This document shows, piece by piece, positions 1 to 10,855 of a stretch of 64,000 nucleotides of DNA (position 1 is the first letter of the stretch; each line of letters opens with the position of its first letter). Source of the DNA: Spongilla lacustris (taxonomy: Eukaryota > Porifera > Demospongiae > Spongillida > Spongillidae); assembly GCA_949361645.1 (NCBI GenBank), contig OX442423.1, forward strand, positions 3,778,023 to 3,842,022. The letters run 5' to 3'. The notes beneath the pieces were generated by a model. It was given only the letters and a program-made list of their open reading frames with translations, did no database searches and was not told where the DNA came from. Position numbers and translations under genes: made by a program.

Positions 1-1053
1 AATGGAGTTAGCAGTAACCAAAGGAGCCACCAACTGCAACTGGATGTCGCAATTTAAAACAGGGCAGCTAACCACACAACGCAGGGGTGAGTTCCCATAC
101 ATTACAAGGTTGACCAAAAGTTCTTTTATACATTAATTCTTTTTTCTCCCTCAATGCTCCCATCTCTTTGTAACTTGTGTAGGATGGATATTCAGGTACT
201 GAAGAAGAAATGTACGGATTGACTGCTACCAGAAACACAGTGCCACTTGGCTCAAGAAAAGTATGGCAGAGTTTGCAAGGCCAGATTCACTCTTGGGTTA
301 CCCTTGGTGATGGTGCAGCAGGTGGCTCCACTTTGGTACCAAGTGCTGTGGAGAGTACCAAGAGACCGAAGAAGTAACAGGCTGCAGGCAGGTGGCTGCC
401 TTTTCAATTTTGTCTCAACCTTGCAGTGGTGGCCTTCTACTAAAAACCGCAAAACCCTGTCACATTGTTAACAATTAGATTAGAAACAATAGCAATGTTA
501 TCATGTTGGGGTGTGGGACTTTTATCTGATGTATGCTACATGTATACACAGATACATGTTTCTGTCAGTTGAGCAAGGCAAATTAGACAGAAACTTAGCT
601 CCCTCCCAAATGTGATTGGCTCCACAGCACATGATTTGGCCACGTGCTGGATGGGGTTTAAATGGGAGTGTGCACGTTGGAATTGTCATTCTGTGCTGTG
701 CACGTGCTGCAAACTTTCGAGATGGGCACAGAAGGAGAAGCACCAGTAAACGACGTAGGGCAGAACAGGGATGAGGCAATGACTTCTACCGCCCCTGTTA
801 ACCTGATCTTGGAAGGATGCGTAAGATGCATAAGGAACTTTTGAGCGTTTGGCAAGGCGGTTGAGCGTAGCGAAAGGAACATACGGAAGGAGAACTATAT
901 GTTCAAGAGGAAAGGAACGAGCTCAAGCACAAACAAATTGGTCTATAAATCGTACCACTTTATGAGAAAATAAAAAATCTTTAGCATAAGGCATACTACA
1001 ATGAAGGCACAGGTACATGTACAGGCAACTTTGGATAATACCTCTGTTTTTAT
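1..1053. other. Stretch without recognisable gene
   Basis: I see only short open frames without family resemblance, heavily interrupted on both strands. It precedes the phosphatase-like fragment and is probably intergenic or decayed repeat sequence. Confidence 0.5.
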
Positions 1054-1277
1054 AGCGGTAGAAGACATACGGAAGATAACTTGTCTGTGAAGTTGGCGCC
1101 CACGACGACCTCAGGAAAATACCGGAATTGAGCGAGCAAAATTATTTGGCTGTGTTCGATGGGCACGGTGGCAAAGAGGCTGCAAAATACGCACGTGAGA
1201 GACTGTGGGACACCATTCAGAGCCAACATAAGTTTCTCTTCTCAGACACGGAAAGCATCTGCCATGCCTTCACCTAG
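1054..1277 (+). pseudogene. PPM1D-like PP2C phosphatase N-terminal fragment
   Basis: Two adjoining frames resemble the N-terminus of metal-dependent PP2C-family Ser/Thr phosphatases, closest by eye to PPM1D/WIP1. The first has GRRHTEDN, matching the GGR..MED segment at the family N-terminus. After a one-base frame change comes YLAVFDGHGGKEAAKYARE, which contains the metal-binding DGHGG motif, followed by a helix ending ICHAFT and then TAG at 1275. An acceptor-like pyrimidine stretch ending TATAG lies just before it, so this may be a decayed genuine exon. No later phosphatase motifs are seen nearby. The frameshift and stop make a functional product unlikely; assignment to PPM1D rather than another PP2C is tentative. 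Confidence 0.55.
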
Positions 1278-1348
1278 AAATGCTCAAGGCACAGAGGTAA
1301 TGCCCATAGTCGTGAAGCTTTTCATAGTTTAACGACAGGGTGGCAAAC

Positions 1349-1850
1349 ATGGTCACGGCGGCTGCGGCGGCGATTAGGAAGGTGGAAACAACATCCACAA
1401 GTTCAAAGGAACTCCTCAATCGTGCTGCGAAGGAGTTTGAAGAAGGTACAGCTCTTCTTCACAGGCAAAAAGTAATCAAGCTGGCGGATTGGTCTGAGGC
1501 CGGATGAGCAGTAGTCAAGGAGTATGAGGGGGACGACCTAGCCGATAACTCAGAAGACGAGCAGAGGATGGAAAAGGCTGAGGGAAAGGCAGAAAAGAAG
1601 TGGCTAAGAATCGCAAGCTGAAGGAAGATGATTTTGGAGCTAAGCCACCAGCGGCCTTTGCAAATGCTGAGGCCGTTTCCCGCTTAGAGCAAGGAAGCTG
1701 CAAAAGGTGCCGGTGCTCCGCCAAAGCCTGCTTCAAGGTTCCCATCGGGTACTTGCTTTGAATGTGGGGATGCTGGCCACTGGGGGGCGAAAGTGTCCAA
1801 AGCTGGCTGAAGATAGTGCGTATCCTTTGGCTAGTTGTGCGCATGTGGAG
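1349..1850 (+). pseudogene. Gag-like polyprotein remnant with CCHC knuckle
   Basis: A lysine/glutamate-rich coiled-coil-like segment (VTAAAAAIRKVETTSTSSKE onward) is followed by in-frame stops and frame changes, then by a zinc knuckle CFECGDAGHW at about 1758-1787. The last cysteine (KCP) is reached only in the next frame, because a G-run at about 1782 carries one base too many. A CCHC knuckle just upstream of an RT fits retrotransposon Gag. The copy is inactive. Confidence 0.55.
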
Positions 1851-2025
1851 GTCACTTGGGAAGGTTTTGAGATGTTGAATGTTTCAATTCCTAGGTCATT
1901 CTTAGGTGACAATGGGAGTAAGGACATGTTTAAGTGTGTCTAGTAGGTGCTGGGAGGTGCAGGAATGTGAGATGCACAAAAACTCTGTACAGGGGCATTT
2001 AAAGGGTTGTCTTGGTCTTTGGAAA

Positions 2026-3516
2026 GAGGAGCTAGATGTCCTCCTCCGATACTGGACACAATTGAGAATGGTTAAGTACTTATTACCTTTTTATAATGAG
2101 CCTGCACCCTATTCCTGCCTGAATCAAAACTCCGTTTTGGTAGAAAGCGATTTTGTTAATGGGGCTATGGCAGACTTGCTTGCATGAGGGTACATCGTAG
2201 TAGCACTTGAGGTACCCCATGTGTGTAATCCCCTATTAGTGATAACCAATCAATCTGGGAAAAAGAGGCTTGTAGTGAATCTAAGACACGTGAACAGGTC
2301 ACTCTGGAAGCAGAAGTTCAAGTATGAGGACTTGCGTGTGGTGATGATGCTATTTGAACCCGGTGAGTGGATGTTTTCGTTTGACCCGCTATCACTGTAT
2401 TGATGTGGCTCAAAGGCATTTTAAGTACTTGGGGGTTTTCATGGGAGGGTATGTTGTATAGAATTGTGGTATTGCCATTAAAACTGTCATCAGCACCTTA
2501 TGTTTTCACAAAGATGATGCGTCCATTAGTTAGGCTATGGCGTAAGGCAATGGTTTATTTGGATGATGGAGTTTTTGCCCTAAAAAATGAAAAAGAAGCC
2601 ACTGTAGCTAGTAATTGGGTAAAGGAGACACTTGCAAAAGCAGGATGGGTATACAACAGAGTCAAATCTGTTTGGCAGCCCACACATAAGGTAGAGTGGC
2701 TTGGCTTTGACCTACATGAAGATCTGGGGCAGGGATGTATTTCCGTGCCTACACGGAAGATCAGTGCTCTTAGGCTAACCTGGTATTAATGTCAGTTAAG
2801 CAAACTACCCTCAGAGCAAAGTTCATAGCAAGTTTGGTAGGTAAGATCATATCCATGAGCCTCGCTTTAAGTCCAGTTGCCAGATTTATGACACAAGCAT
2901 TGTATTCGGTATTGGAGACCAGGAGTCCATGGTGCGAATTGCTAGCAGTACCAAACAAAGCGGAATTGCTATTTCGGGTAGATTGCCCACAAGAGTATAA
3001 CTCACAGCCTACACTGTATATGACATAGTCCATCTGCAGTCAGATATGTATACTCGGGCGCAAGCGATACAGGCTACGGAGGATATACACATATTGTTCA
3101 GGGTAACTGGTTACCTGACGAAAGCTAAACACAGCTCAACTAGGAGAGCTGGTAGCAGTGAGAAGGGTGTTGATGGCAGTGGCCGAAAAATTGCATAACA
3201 TGAGAGTGCGTTGGTTTATGGATAACCAAAATGTTGTTCGAATTCTGAAAGGAGGTAGTGGCAAGCCCGATGTGCAGGTAGAGGCCTTGAGGGTGTTCAA
3301 AGCATGTGTAGCCAATAATATAAGGTTGGATCGAGCCAGAGTGGGTTCCAAGAGAGAAAAACCAGCTTGCAGACTACTTTAGTCGTATTATTGATTATGT
3401 TGACCAGAAAGTGTACAAATGGTTGGATACAAAGTGGGGTCCACACACTGTGGATAGATTAGCTTCGTGTTATAATGCTCAGGTTGAGCGATTCAATTCC
3501 CGATATGCATGCCCGG
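2026..3516 (+). pseudogene. DIRS-like reverse transcriptase/RNase H remnant, left part
   Basis: Successive frames hold recognisable RT and RNase H blocks: the entry segment (DFVNGAMADLLA, then a stop), SGKKRLVVNLRHVNRSLWKQ with KYEDLRV and FSFD, LSSAPYVFTKMMRPLVRLWR, the catalytic box VYLDDGVF, the thumb region (KSVW...VEWLGFDLH), and an RNase H segment with MDNQNVVRIL, later QLADYFSRI, WGPHTVDRLAS and FNSRYACPG. At least three stops or frameshifts separate the blocks. The YLDD active site is intact, but the gene is dead. The reading continues beyond the hAT insertion at 6691. Confidence 0.7.
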
Positions 3517-6500
3517 CAGTGCCGGATTAACCATAAGGCAAAGTAGGGAATTGCCTACAGGCCCCGCGCCTTTAGGGGCCCCGCAGCCCTGGGCAGCGAA
3601 AAAAAAAATACATGTAAGATTCGCGGGGCCGGGCCAGAATCCCTACAAGCCTAGGCAATCATGAAGTAATAGTTCTATTTATAGACCTTCTGCACAGCGC
3701 GTCCTACCGCACGTCATTGTTGTTGCTAAATTGAGTGTTACGTCATTGTATGTTGCTAAATTGCATTACGTAATCGCCCAAAGTAAACATTATATCATTG
3801 AATACGCGATAACGTGATGCATGCAATCTATCAACATACAATGACGTAGACGCTCAATTTAGCAACATAAAATGACGTAATGCGCTCTATATAAAGGGTG
3901 TTATTTGGGCATGATTCATTCCATTTTCCAATTTAATAATACTGTCAACTAAAAAGTGAATAAAGTTACTGTGCGATCTGTACCAGTCCTACGTTTCCCA
4001 ATCCCATCGCGTTCAAAACGACATAATGTCAATCCTAAAGAAGAGGTATCAAAGCGGAGCAGAGAAGCAGAGAAAGAAACAGGAAGCTACCGTGAGACTT
4101 AATGAGGAAATCAAAAGTACTCACTCGCTTTTTCAACTTGGTTTTACTCGTGCGACTGAAAAGGATCAAGCGACAGCCTCTGACTTTTCAAGCGAGGGCA
4201 GCGACGTGACAACAGTTTTACCTTCTGAACCAGCTGCAGTGCAAGCGGTAGAGCCCCAGGAGACTGCCAAAAATAAACAGGACGTTCAATGCCATGTGAT
4301 GGATGCTGAGAGACAAATTCCAGAACCAGAACCAGAATTTCAAAACGACGTAGGGTTATGGAGAAACATTACTAATGCAGTGCAAGAACATTGGTGTAGT
4401 AGAGATGCTTTAGAATGTCAACACTTTGATAATGATTTCTCGGCTTCACTCAGGCAATATGACGATGGTACTACAAGACATTTTACTCATTTCATGACGT
4501 TTCGAAATCATGTGAATGGAGAAAAAATAAAGAGGGAATGGTTGATGTATTCACCTTCTTCTGGCAATGTATATTGTTTTCCATGCGTACTGTTTCGTCG
4601 TGTTGCAGATAAAGGAAATCCAGCACAATTCTGTGACGGATTTTCAGACTGGAAAAATGCTGCTCACCGCATGCAGATACACGAAAACAGTGCGACGCAT
4701 CGAGCATCCATGCAGGCGTTTATTAGTAGACGACGTGCATCATGTCGCTTAGACTGCTCATTACAAAATCAATTTGACCAAGAGAAAGGATACTGGAAAA
4801 AAACTTTTGGAGCAAGTAGTGTCTGTTGTCAAGTTTCTGTCGTCGCGCGGATTAGCCTTTCGGGGTGAAGATGAGATTCTAGGCTCGCAACACAACGGAA
4901 ATTATTTGGGTATTTTAGAGTTGCTTGCGCAGTTTGATCCTTTCCTGAGTTCTCATTTAGCCAAATATGGAAACCAAGGTCGAGGAAAACCGTCCTACTT
5001 ATCGTCCACAATTTGCGATGAAATTATCCAGATAATGGGAGATCAAGTTAAGGCAGTGATTATAAAGGAATTGCAGCAATCCATGTACTTTTCCTTAAGT
5101 GTAGATTCCACACCAGACGTATCACACGTTGACCAGCTGACTGCAGTTGTTAGATACGTCAGAATGTCGGACGGTGAAGTAGTAGAACGCTTTCTCACTT
5201 TCATTGCAATTGAAAGCCACACAGGAGAAGCTCTTGCTACGGCCGTCTTAAAATTCCTAACCTGCTGTGACATTGATGTAAAACATCTAAGAGGACAATC
5301 TTACGACAATGCTGCAAACATGTCGGGTTGTTACAATGGTCTCCAAGCACAAATTTGCCAAATAAATCCACTTGCGTACTATATTCCCTGCGCAGCACAT
5401 TCACTTAACTTGGTAGGAGTTTCTGCTGCAGAAAGCTGTGTTAATGCTATCTCTTTTTTTGGACTTGTTCAAACGTTGTTTAATTTCTTCTCTGCATCCA
5501 CTCACCGTTGGGCGGTTATGTGCGAATGTCTTCAGCAACAAGCGGTATCTGCACTCGTTTTAAAGAGAGCGACTGGAACAAGGTGGTGTGCGCGGGCAGA
5601 TGCGACCAAAGCGCTCTATAATGGTTACAGCAGCTTCCAGAAGGCTTTAACAGTCATGGCTAGTGATGCAAAACAAAAGCCAGAGACCATTCACGAAGCT
5701 AAATGCCTGTTAAAAGATCTGTCCAAAAAAGAAACCGTGGGCTGTAATCTTGGAAAGAATAAACGCTGTTAGTAAATCATTACAGAACCAAACAATAGAA
5801 CTCAAAGTGGCTATAAATCTGCTGAAATCACTATCAGAGTTTTTAAAATCACAGAGAGATCGTTTTGATGAATACGAAGAGAAGGCCAGCAGGATAGTTG
5901 ATGAAACACAATACTCTGATGAGTTAAATCGTGTGCGCAAGAGAAAACGGCATGACGACGATAGTGGCGCAGAAGTTGTACTTCTTGGAAAAGACAAGTT
6001 CAGGATTGAAACCTATCTTCCGATATTGGATAGTCTATCTGCAGAGCTTAACCGTCGCGTACAGGCATACGACAAAACTGAGTTGTTGTTTGGGTTTTTA
6101 GTTGAATTTCCATCCAAATCAGATGATGAATTAAGATTGGCAAAAGAGACATTTAGAGAGAATTATCCTGATGATGTCGATATCGACTTTCAGGAAGAAA
6201 TGGTTCATTTTAAGTATTTTGCAGCGCAGTTGGAACATCATGGTGATACAATACCGGCATCGCAATCGTACGAACTGATTTCTGAAAAGATGGTGCAGTC
6301 AACTTTTCCAAACGTATTGACTGCGCTAAGAATTTACAGATGCTTAATGATTACAAACACGACTGGCGAACGAACTTTTTCTAAGTTGAAAATTCTGAAA
6401 AACTGTCATAGAGCTTCCATGATGCAAGAAAGATTTAATTCGCTTGCGATAATGGCCACTGAATACGACGTTTTGGAAAATTTAGACTTCCAGAATATTT

Positions 6501-6690
6501 TAGAAGACTTTATTAGTACGAAATTAAGAAAGAAGAATTTTTAATTAAATTTGCCGCTGCATGGCCTGATGATCAGCTGCTGATGATGCATTATATATTC
6601 TGCATGGACGCTATTATGAAGTAGGGCTGGGGACTGGGGGCCCCAAAAATCAGACTGCCTATAGGCCTCCACTTGCTTAATCCGGCACTG
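3517..6690 (+). mobile_element. hAT-superfamily DNA transposon, complete ends with 8-bp TSD
   Basis: The element begins CAGTGCCGGATTAA (3517) and ends with the inverse TTAATCCGGCACTG (6690). It is flanked on both sides by the identical octamer ATGCCCGG (3509-3516 and 6691-6698), the target duplication length expected for hAT elements. The length is 3,174 bp. It carries one transposase gene (4026-6544) in three frames. The host at the insertion point is the RNase H region of a DIRS-like element, whose reading resumes across one copy of the octamer. Confidence 0.92.
4026..6544 (+). pseudogene. hAT transposase (TTF zinc finger, DUF4371, hAT dimerisation), frameshifted
   Basis: Three overlapping reading segments make one transposase of the ZMYM1-like/TTF type. 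The first (4026 to about 4800) starts MSILKKRYQSGAEK, has an acidic linker, and a TTF-type finger around REWLMYSPSSGNVYCFPCVL with GFSDWKNA and HENSATHR. The frame changes near an A7 run (about 4796-4802). The second (to about 5740) has the DUF4371/RNase H-like core with LSVDSTPDVSHVDQL, QSYDNAANMSG and PCAAHSLNLVG. A second change at about 5740, probably with a small deletion, leads to the third (to 6544): ERINAVSKSLQ and the dimerisation block ALRIYRCLMITNTTGERTFS ending in LRKKNF. It is not autonomous as sequenced, although the ends are intact. Confidence 0.85.
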
Positions 6691-6698
6691 ATGCCCGG

Positions 6699-6962
6699 GT
6701 TCAGAAGCAGTGGATACTTTTACAGAAGACTGGTTTAAAGAAGACAACTGGTTAGTGCCACGAGTACTCAGGCATGCTGAGCGATGTAATGCACAGGGGA
6801 CACTGGTTGTGCCTATGTGGGAGTCAGCCCCCTTTTGGCTTTGGATTGGCTAGCACTACCATTGTCAGAACAGCTTATTCAGCTAGGTAGATCTTGTGCA
6901 GCCCTGTTTAAAGGGAAGTTCCCTAACACAGAGGTGATTGCTGTGAAGATTGATTTCGAGCA
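6699..6962 (+). pseudogene. DIRS-like RNase H tail, right part
   Basis: Directly after the duplicated hAT target, the reading GSEAVDTFTEDWFKEDNWLV, then QGTLVVPMWESAPFW, continues the retroelement protein left at 3516. A change of frame then gives LALPLSEQLIQLGRSCAALF and ends at the stop near 6967. Its continuity with the left part proves that the hAT element inserted into a pre-existing retroelement. Confidence 0.7.
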
Positions 6963-6967
6963 TGTCT

Positions 6968-7330
6968 AAATTAGCCTTGGCGGCTATGTTGTGCCTATAG
7001 CTCTGGTGGCTGTATGTGTTGTGGGTAGGCATTAGCCTCGGCGGCTATATTGCGCCTATAGCCTCAGCGGCCGATGGGCTGGATGTATGTATTAGCCTCA
7101 GTGGCTATGTTGTGCCTATAGCCTTTGCGACTGATGGGCTGTGTGTATGTGGTAGCCTCAGTGGCTACATGTGCCTATAGCCTCGGCGGCTGATGGGCTG
7201 TGTGTATGTGATAGCCTTGGCGGCTGTGTGTTGTGCCTATAGCCTTGGTGGCTGATGGGTTGTGTGTATGTGTTAGCCTCAGCAGCTATGTGTGCCTATA
7301 ACCTCGGCAGCTATTGTGTCATACCCATAC
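6968..7330. repeat. 60-bp GC-rich minisatellite, about 6 copies
   Basis: A diverged unit of about 60 bp repeats about six times. Each unit has a TAGCCTCGGCGGCTAT-like half, a TGTGCCTATAGCC half and a GATGGGCTGTGTGTATG spacer. It lies between the two DIRS-like elements and could be an untranslated or terminal part of either. Confidence 0.8.
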
Positions 7331-7646
7331 CTCAGCGGTGGCGGTACTTAGTGTTGTAGCCTACGTCAGGCCTCGGCAGCTGTGGCATGGCTGGCAGCAA
7401 TGGATAAGGTACTGTTTAGGGAGCTAAACAGAGTTTAATGGGGATGTAGTAATTCCCCATCAGCATTTGCGGGCAGACGTTTGCGGTTATTCAGGCACAT
7501 TGCCTTAAACGGACGCGAGCCTCGTCCTTCCCATTGTTACCCTTTGTGCGCCATGGCCAGCTTGTGAGATTATATGCACACTTTGGCAGCCTCCCAGCAC
7601 TCCCCGGTGCTTCAGGAGAGCTTGTCGGTTCGCATCAGCTGTTGTC

Positions 7647-8729
7647 ATGTCCGAAGAGAGACGAAAAAACTTAATGCGCCTAACGGCGGAAGTATTGCGG
7701 CTTCGCCTCAGGCAAGCCAACCTAGTAACAACGGGAACCAAGAAGGCCATGGTCCAGCGTCTTATGCTCAAGGTCGCCGCGATCTCATCACTCAAGGGTG
7801 TCCCGATCTCACCACTCACGATCGAAGCGGCCTCATAGCGCGAAACGGAAGCACCGGGGCAAAGAGTCCAGCTCAAGCAGCAGCAGCAGCAGCAGACGCA
7901 GTAGCAGCTCCTCCTCCTCCTCCTCCTCCACAGATTGGTCCAGACGTGGGCGCCACCCCAGTCATCGCCGCCGCCGTTCGAGCAGCCTCGAAGAATTCCT
8001 GGTCTCCCCTTCCCCACATGCTCGGCCACACCGGCCAAGTACCTGGTCAAGAAGATCCGTAAAGGTAAATTCACTAACTTTGATTGCCTTCTGGGTCCCG
8101 GGGTCGAGGAAGGCCCCAATGCCCTCCAGCTTCAGGGGAAGCGCGTGGGGGAGACCAAGGCGAGCAAGAGGCGCGTGGTCGATTTCCTGTCCTGGATGGA
8201 AGCCTGGAACGTATTTCTGGCCATCCGCGTCCAAACTGCTCCCCAGACAGTGCCGCAGCTGGTAAAGTACCAGGCCATTATAACCCAGCTGATTTCCTCC
8301 TACCCAGCAGGCGTTTGCGTTAAGTATGATAGCGCCTTCCGCCAGGCTGTGGCCAGGGACAAAGCTAACCTTATTCCGTGGGACCAAGTTAAGGAGGACA
8401 TCTTGGTGTGGTGCGCTACTCAACAACCCTTTCGGCTCAGCAAGCAGGGACCCCCCACCACGGATCGATTACCACCCGCCAAGCAAACTCTGGGTCCGGC
8501 TCTACCACCACACAGACAAGCGGTCACGCAACCCAGATTGCCACTGGTCAGGAGATCTGTCGCAGATTCGACTACGGCAACTGCTCCAGGGCTAAATGCA
8601 ATTTTGCCCACAAATGCTGGACAATTGGATGCAGGGTGGACCACCCGGGGAAATCCTGCCCCCGGACCCCAGCACCTCCTTGATGAGAGACAGATATGTA
8701 CCCCCTTACGACACTCGGAATTCGAGTGA
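7647..8729 (+). pseudogene. DIRS-like Gag with N-terminal SAP motif and zinc knuckle
   Basis: It begins MSEERRKNLMRLTAEVLRLR, and the following LRLRQANLVTTGTKKAMVQR is a clear SAP-type DNA-binding helix-turn-helix. A serine/arginine-rich stretch in another frame (about 7798-8000) follows. The core (about 8040-8460), with KYLVKKIRKGKFTNFDCLL, FLSWMEAWNVFLAI and YDSAFRQAVARDK, looks like DIRS Gag. The knuckle ICRRFDYGNCSRAKCNFAHK lies at about 8559-8620 in a third frame. A TAG at 7836 and at least two frame changes break the gene. SAP motifs in Gag of marine-invertebrate DIRS elements may help chromatin targeting; that role is inference. Confidence 0.65.
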
Positions 8730-8732
8730 GAG

Positions 8733-10263
8733 TTGCTACTTCATCCCGACAAAGCCTGGGTATCCTGGCTACTAAATAGCATTGTTAATGGTGTTTCCAT
8801 AGGTTTCATAGGTCCCCACACCCCTCATTTATCACGCAACCTCCTCTCTGCTTCCCGGCATCCACAGGTTGTTACCACTGAGCTGGAGAAAGAAGTGGCA
8901 GCAGTCAGGGTCCTTGGTCCCTTCGCGAAGATCCCAATGGCATCATTCAGATCCTCCGGGCTAGGTGCCATCCCCAAGAAGAACGGAAAGTGGAGGATGA
9001 TACTTTATCTCTCCGCCTCGTATGGAGGTAGCATCAACGACGGCATTCATAGGGAGCAATTCCCAGTCCAATGCCACCATGGACAATGCTGTGGACCTGA
9101 TCTCCAGGTTTGGTACAGGCGCTATCCTGGCCAAGGTCGACTTGAAAGCAGCTTTCAGAATGGTGCCCATCCATCCTGATGACCGGGATCTCTTGGGCAT
9201 GCAATGGCAAGGCAGCTTCTACCTGGATACCTGCTTACCCTTTGGGCTCAGATCTGGCCCGTTCCTTTTCAATCAGTTTGCAGAGGCCCTGCACTGGATC
9301 CTCAATAACAACTACCAGGTGGACGCTGTCCACTATCTGGACAACTTCTTGATAGTTGGGGCTCCAGGAGCTGATCAATGCGCATCATCAGTTCAATTGA
9401 CCCTGAGGGTGTGCGAGAGTCTGGGAATTCCAGTGGCCGTGGACAAACTGGAAGGACCGGCCACTCGCATCTCATTCCTGGGCATCATGCTGGACTCGGA
9501 GGCTCAGATCTTGTCTCTGCCTCAGGACAAGCTGGAGGACATCCTGCACAGGGTACACTCATGGCTGGGGCGCCGCAGTGCCACCAAGCGTGAGCTCCTA
9601 TCCCTGATCGGCAGACTGTGGTTTGCCTCAAAGGTGGTCCCAGCGAGTCGCCTGTTCCTGCGCCGGCTGATTGATCTGTCCACAACGGTCAACAGGCTGC
9701 ACCATCACGTCCAACTCTCCTCGGAAGCCAGGGCAGATCTTGCCTGGTGGGCACGCTTCTTGCCTTCCTGGAATGGTCGGGCCATGTTCCTAGACCCTGA
9801 GTGGATCAGTGCGGACAGCTTGCACCTTTTCACAGACGCGTCTGGCTCTCATGGCTTTGGAACAAATTTTGATGGGTCATGGTGTAGGGGATCCTGGCTG
9901 CCCCACCAAAGGCTGCCCCACCACTCCATCCAGTGGCAGGTGCTTTTCGCCATCCTTGCAGCCGCCAGCACCTGGCACCACAAGCTTGCAGGTCGTCGCG
10001 TGATCTTTCACTGTGACAACCTGGCGGTCGTCCAGGCATGGTCAGGCCAGTCCTCAAGGGACCCAGCCCTCATGGTCTTGCTTCGGGAGCTGTTTTTTGT
10101 CCCGGCGCAGAGCAACTTTACCATCCAACTAGTGCATGTTCCAGGGAAGCACAATGTCCTAGCTGATGCTCTATCCCGTGATTTGATGTCTAAGTTCTTT
10201 GCCCTCGCCCCACAGGCCGATCCTCTCCCCTCGGTGGTGCCTCCACACTTGGCCAGGCTATAG
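8733..10263 (+). pseudogene. DIRS-like reverse transcriptase - RNase H
   Basis: The N-terminal part (8733 to about 9070) holds SSGLGAIPKKNGKWRMILYL and is followed by one frameshift. From there a long open frame runs to 10263 with AILAKVDLKAAFRMVPIHPD (first catalytic Asp), LPFGLRSGPFLFNQF, VHYLDNFLIVG and an RNase H domain with LHLFTDASGSHGFG, FHCDNLAVVQAW and HNVLADALSRD. The RT box reads YLDN where YxDD is expected, so the second of the paired catalytic aspartates is replaced. With the frameshift this argues for an inactive copy. It stops 20 bp before the recombinase frame. Confidence 0.8.
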
Positions 10264-10283
10264 AGGCACAGCTGGAAGTCCTT

Positions 10284-10855
10284 GTGAATAGGTCCCTGGC
10301 ACCCGCTACTGCCGCTGCATATCGGGTGGGGATCCGACGCTACCTCTGCTTCTGTCACAAGCTCCGTGCCCAGCCCGTCCCGGCTAGCACGCATCAGGTG
10401 GCAGCCTTTGCAACCCACCTCTGGCCGACTGTCACCCTACAGACCATCCGCGTGTATCGGGCTAGGGTATCATTCCTGCACCACATGGAGGGTCTCCGGA
10501 GCCCAGTGAGTGGTAACCCCACATTGAGGCTGCTGTTAAGAGGGATCCGACGTTCTCAGATGTCATTCCCCCCCAGGAGGCACAGACGGCCAATTACACC
10601 CTGGATCCTAGCCCGGTTATGGAAGTCTGCACGAGATAGCAGGTCACTGCAGCAACAGGACAGGCAGATGTTTCAGGCAGCCATGTCATTGGCATTTTAA
10701 TTTAAGAGTGGGAGAGTTCACGACCACCCCCTCCCCCCCCCCACCCCGCTGTCCAGAGGGGACATCCAGCTGGTTGAGCACATACTCCAAATCCAAGTGA
10801 GACGTTCCAAAGCAGACCAATGGGGGAAAAGGGCTCTCATCTCTATCGGCTGTAG
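10284..10855 (+). pseudogene. Truncated DIRS tyrosine recombinase
   Basis: The open frame to 10698 starts NRSLAPATAAAYRVGIRRYL, the SAM-like core-binding domain of phage-integrase/XerD-type recombinases, followed by RPITPWILARLW at the start of the catalytic domain. A stop (TAA at 10698) and a C-rich tract (10727-10742) follow. Beyond them another frame still shows RGDIQL and QIQVRRSKADQWGKRALIS, matching the next family block. The catalytic Arg, His-x-x-Arg and Tyr at the C-terminus are absent because the element is cut at about 10855. Confidence 0.75.

Larger units (their letters stand above)
1340..6962 (+). mobile_element. Decayed DIRS-like retroelement interrupted by a hAT element
   Basis: Remnants of one retroelement lie on both sides of the hAT insertion (3517-6690). 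In order they are Gag with a zinc knuckle, reverse transcriptase, RNase H and a C-terminal segment. The fragments carry several stops and frameshifts. The block with WGPHTVDRLAS, then (after the hAT) EAVDTFTEDW and SAPFW, is typical of the RNase H end of DIRS/Ngaro-type elements; the reading resumes at the duplicated target site. No tyrosine recombinase or terminal repeats of this copy are visible. Outer boundaries are approximate, since the 60-bp minisatellite starts at its right edge. Confidence 0.7.
7400..10855 (+). mobile_element. DIRS-like (tyrosine recombinase) retroelement, 3' truncated
   Basis: The domain order is SAP-like motif, Ser-rich Gag with CCCH/CCHC knuckle, reverse transcriptase, RNase H, then tyrosine recombinase. 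This matches the DIRS order. The recombinase breaks off before its catalytic C-terminal part and the sequence switches at about 10855 to an unrelated minus-strand repeat fragment. Frameshifts exist in Gag and near 9070. I could not identify terminal or split direct repeats. Confidence 0.8.

Noticed and set aside
7505..8119. Minus-strand 204-codon frame opposite the DIRS Gag
   Set aside because: Shadow of the Ser/Arg-rich plus-strand Gag; no family features.
9485..10418. Minus-strand frames opposite the RT-RNase H gene
   Set aside because: Shadow frames of a GC-rich coding region; the plus strand holds clear RT and RNase H motifs.
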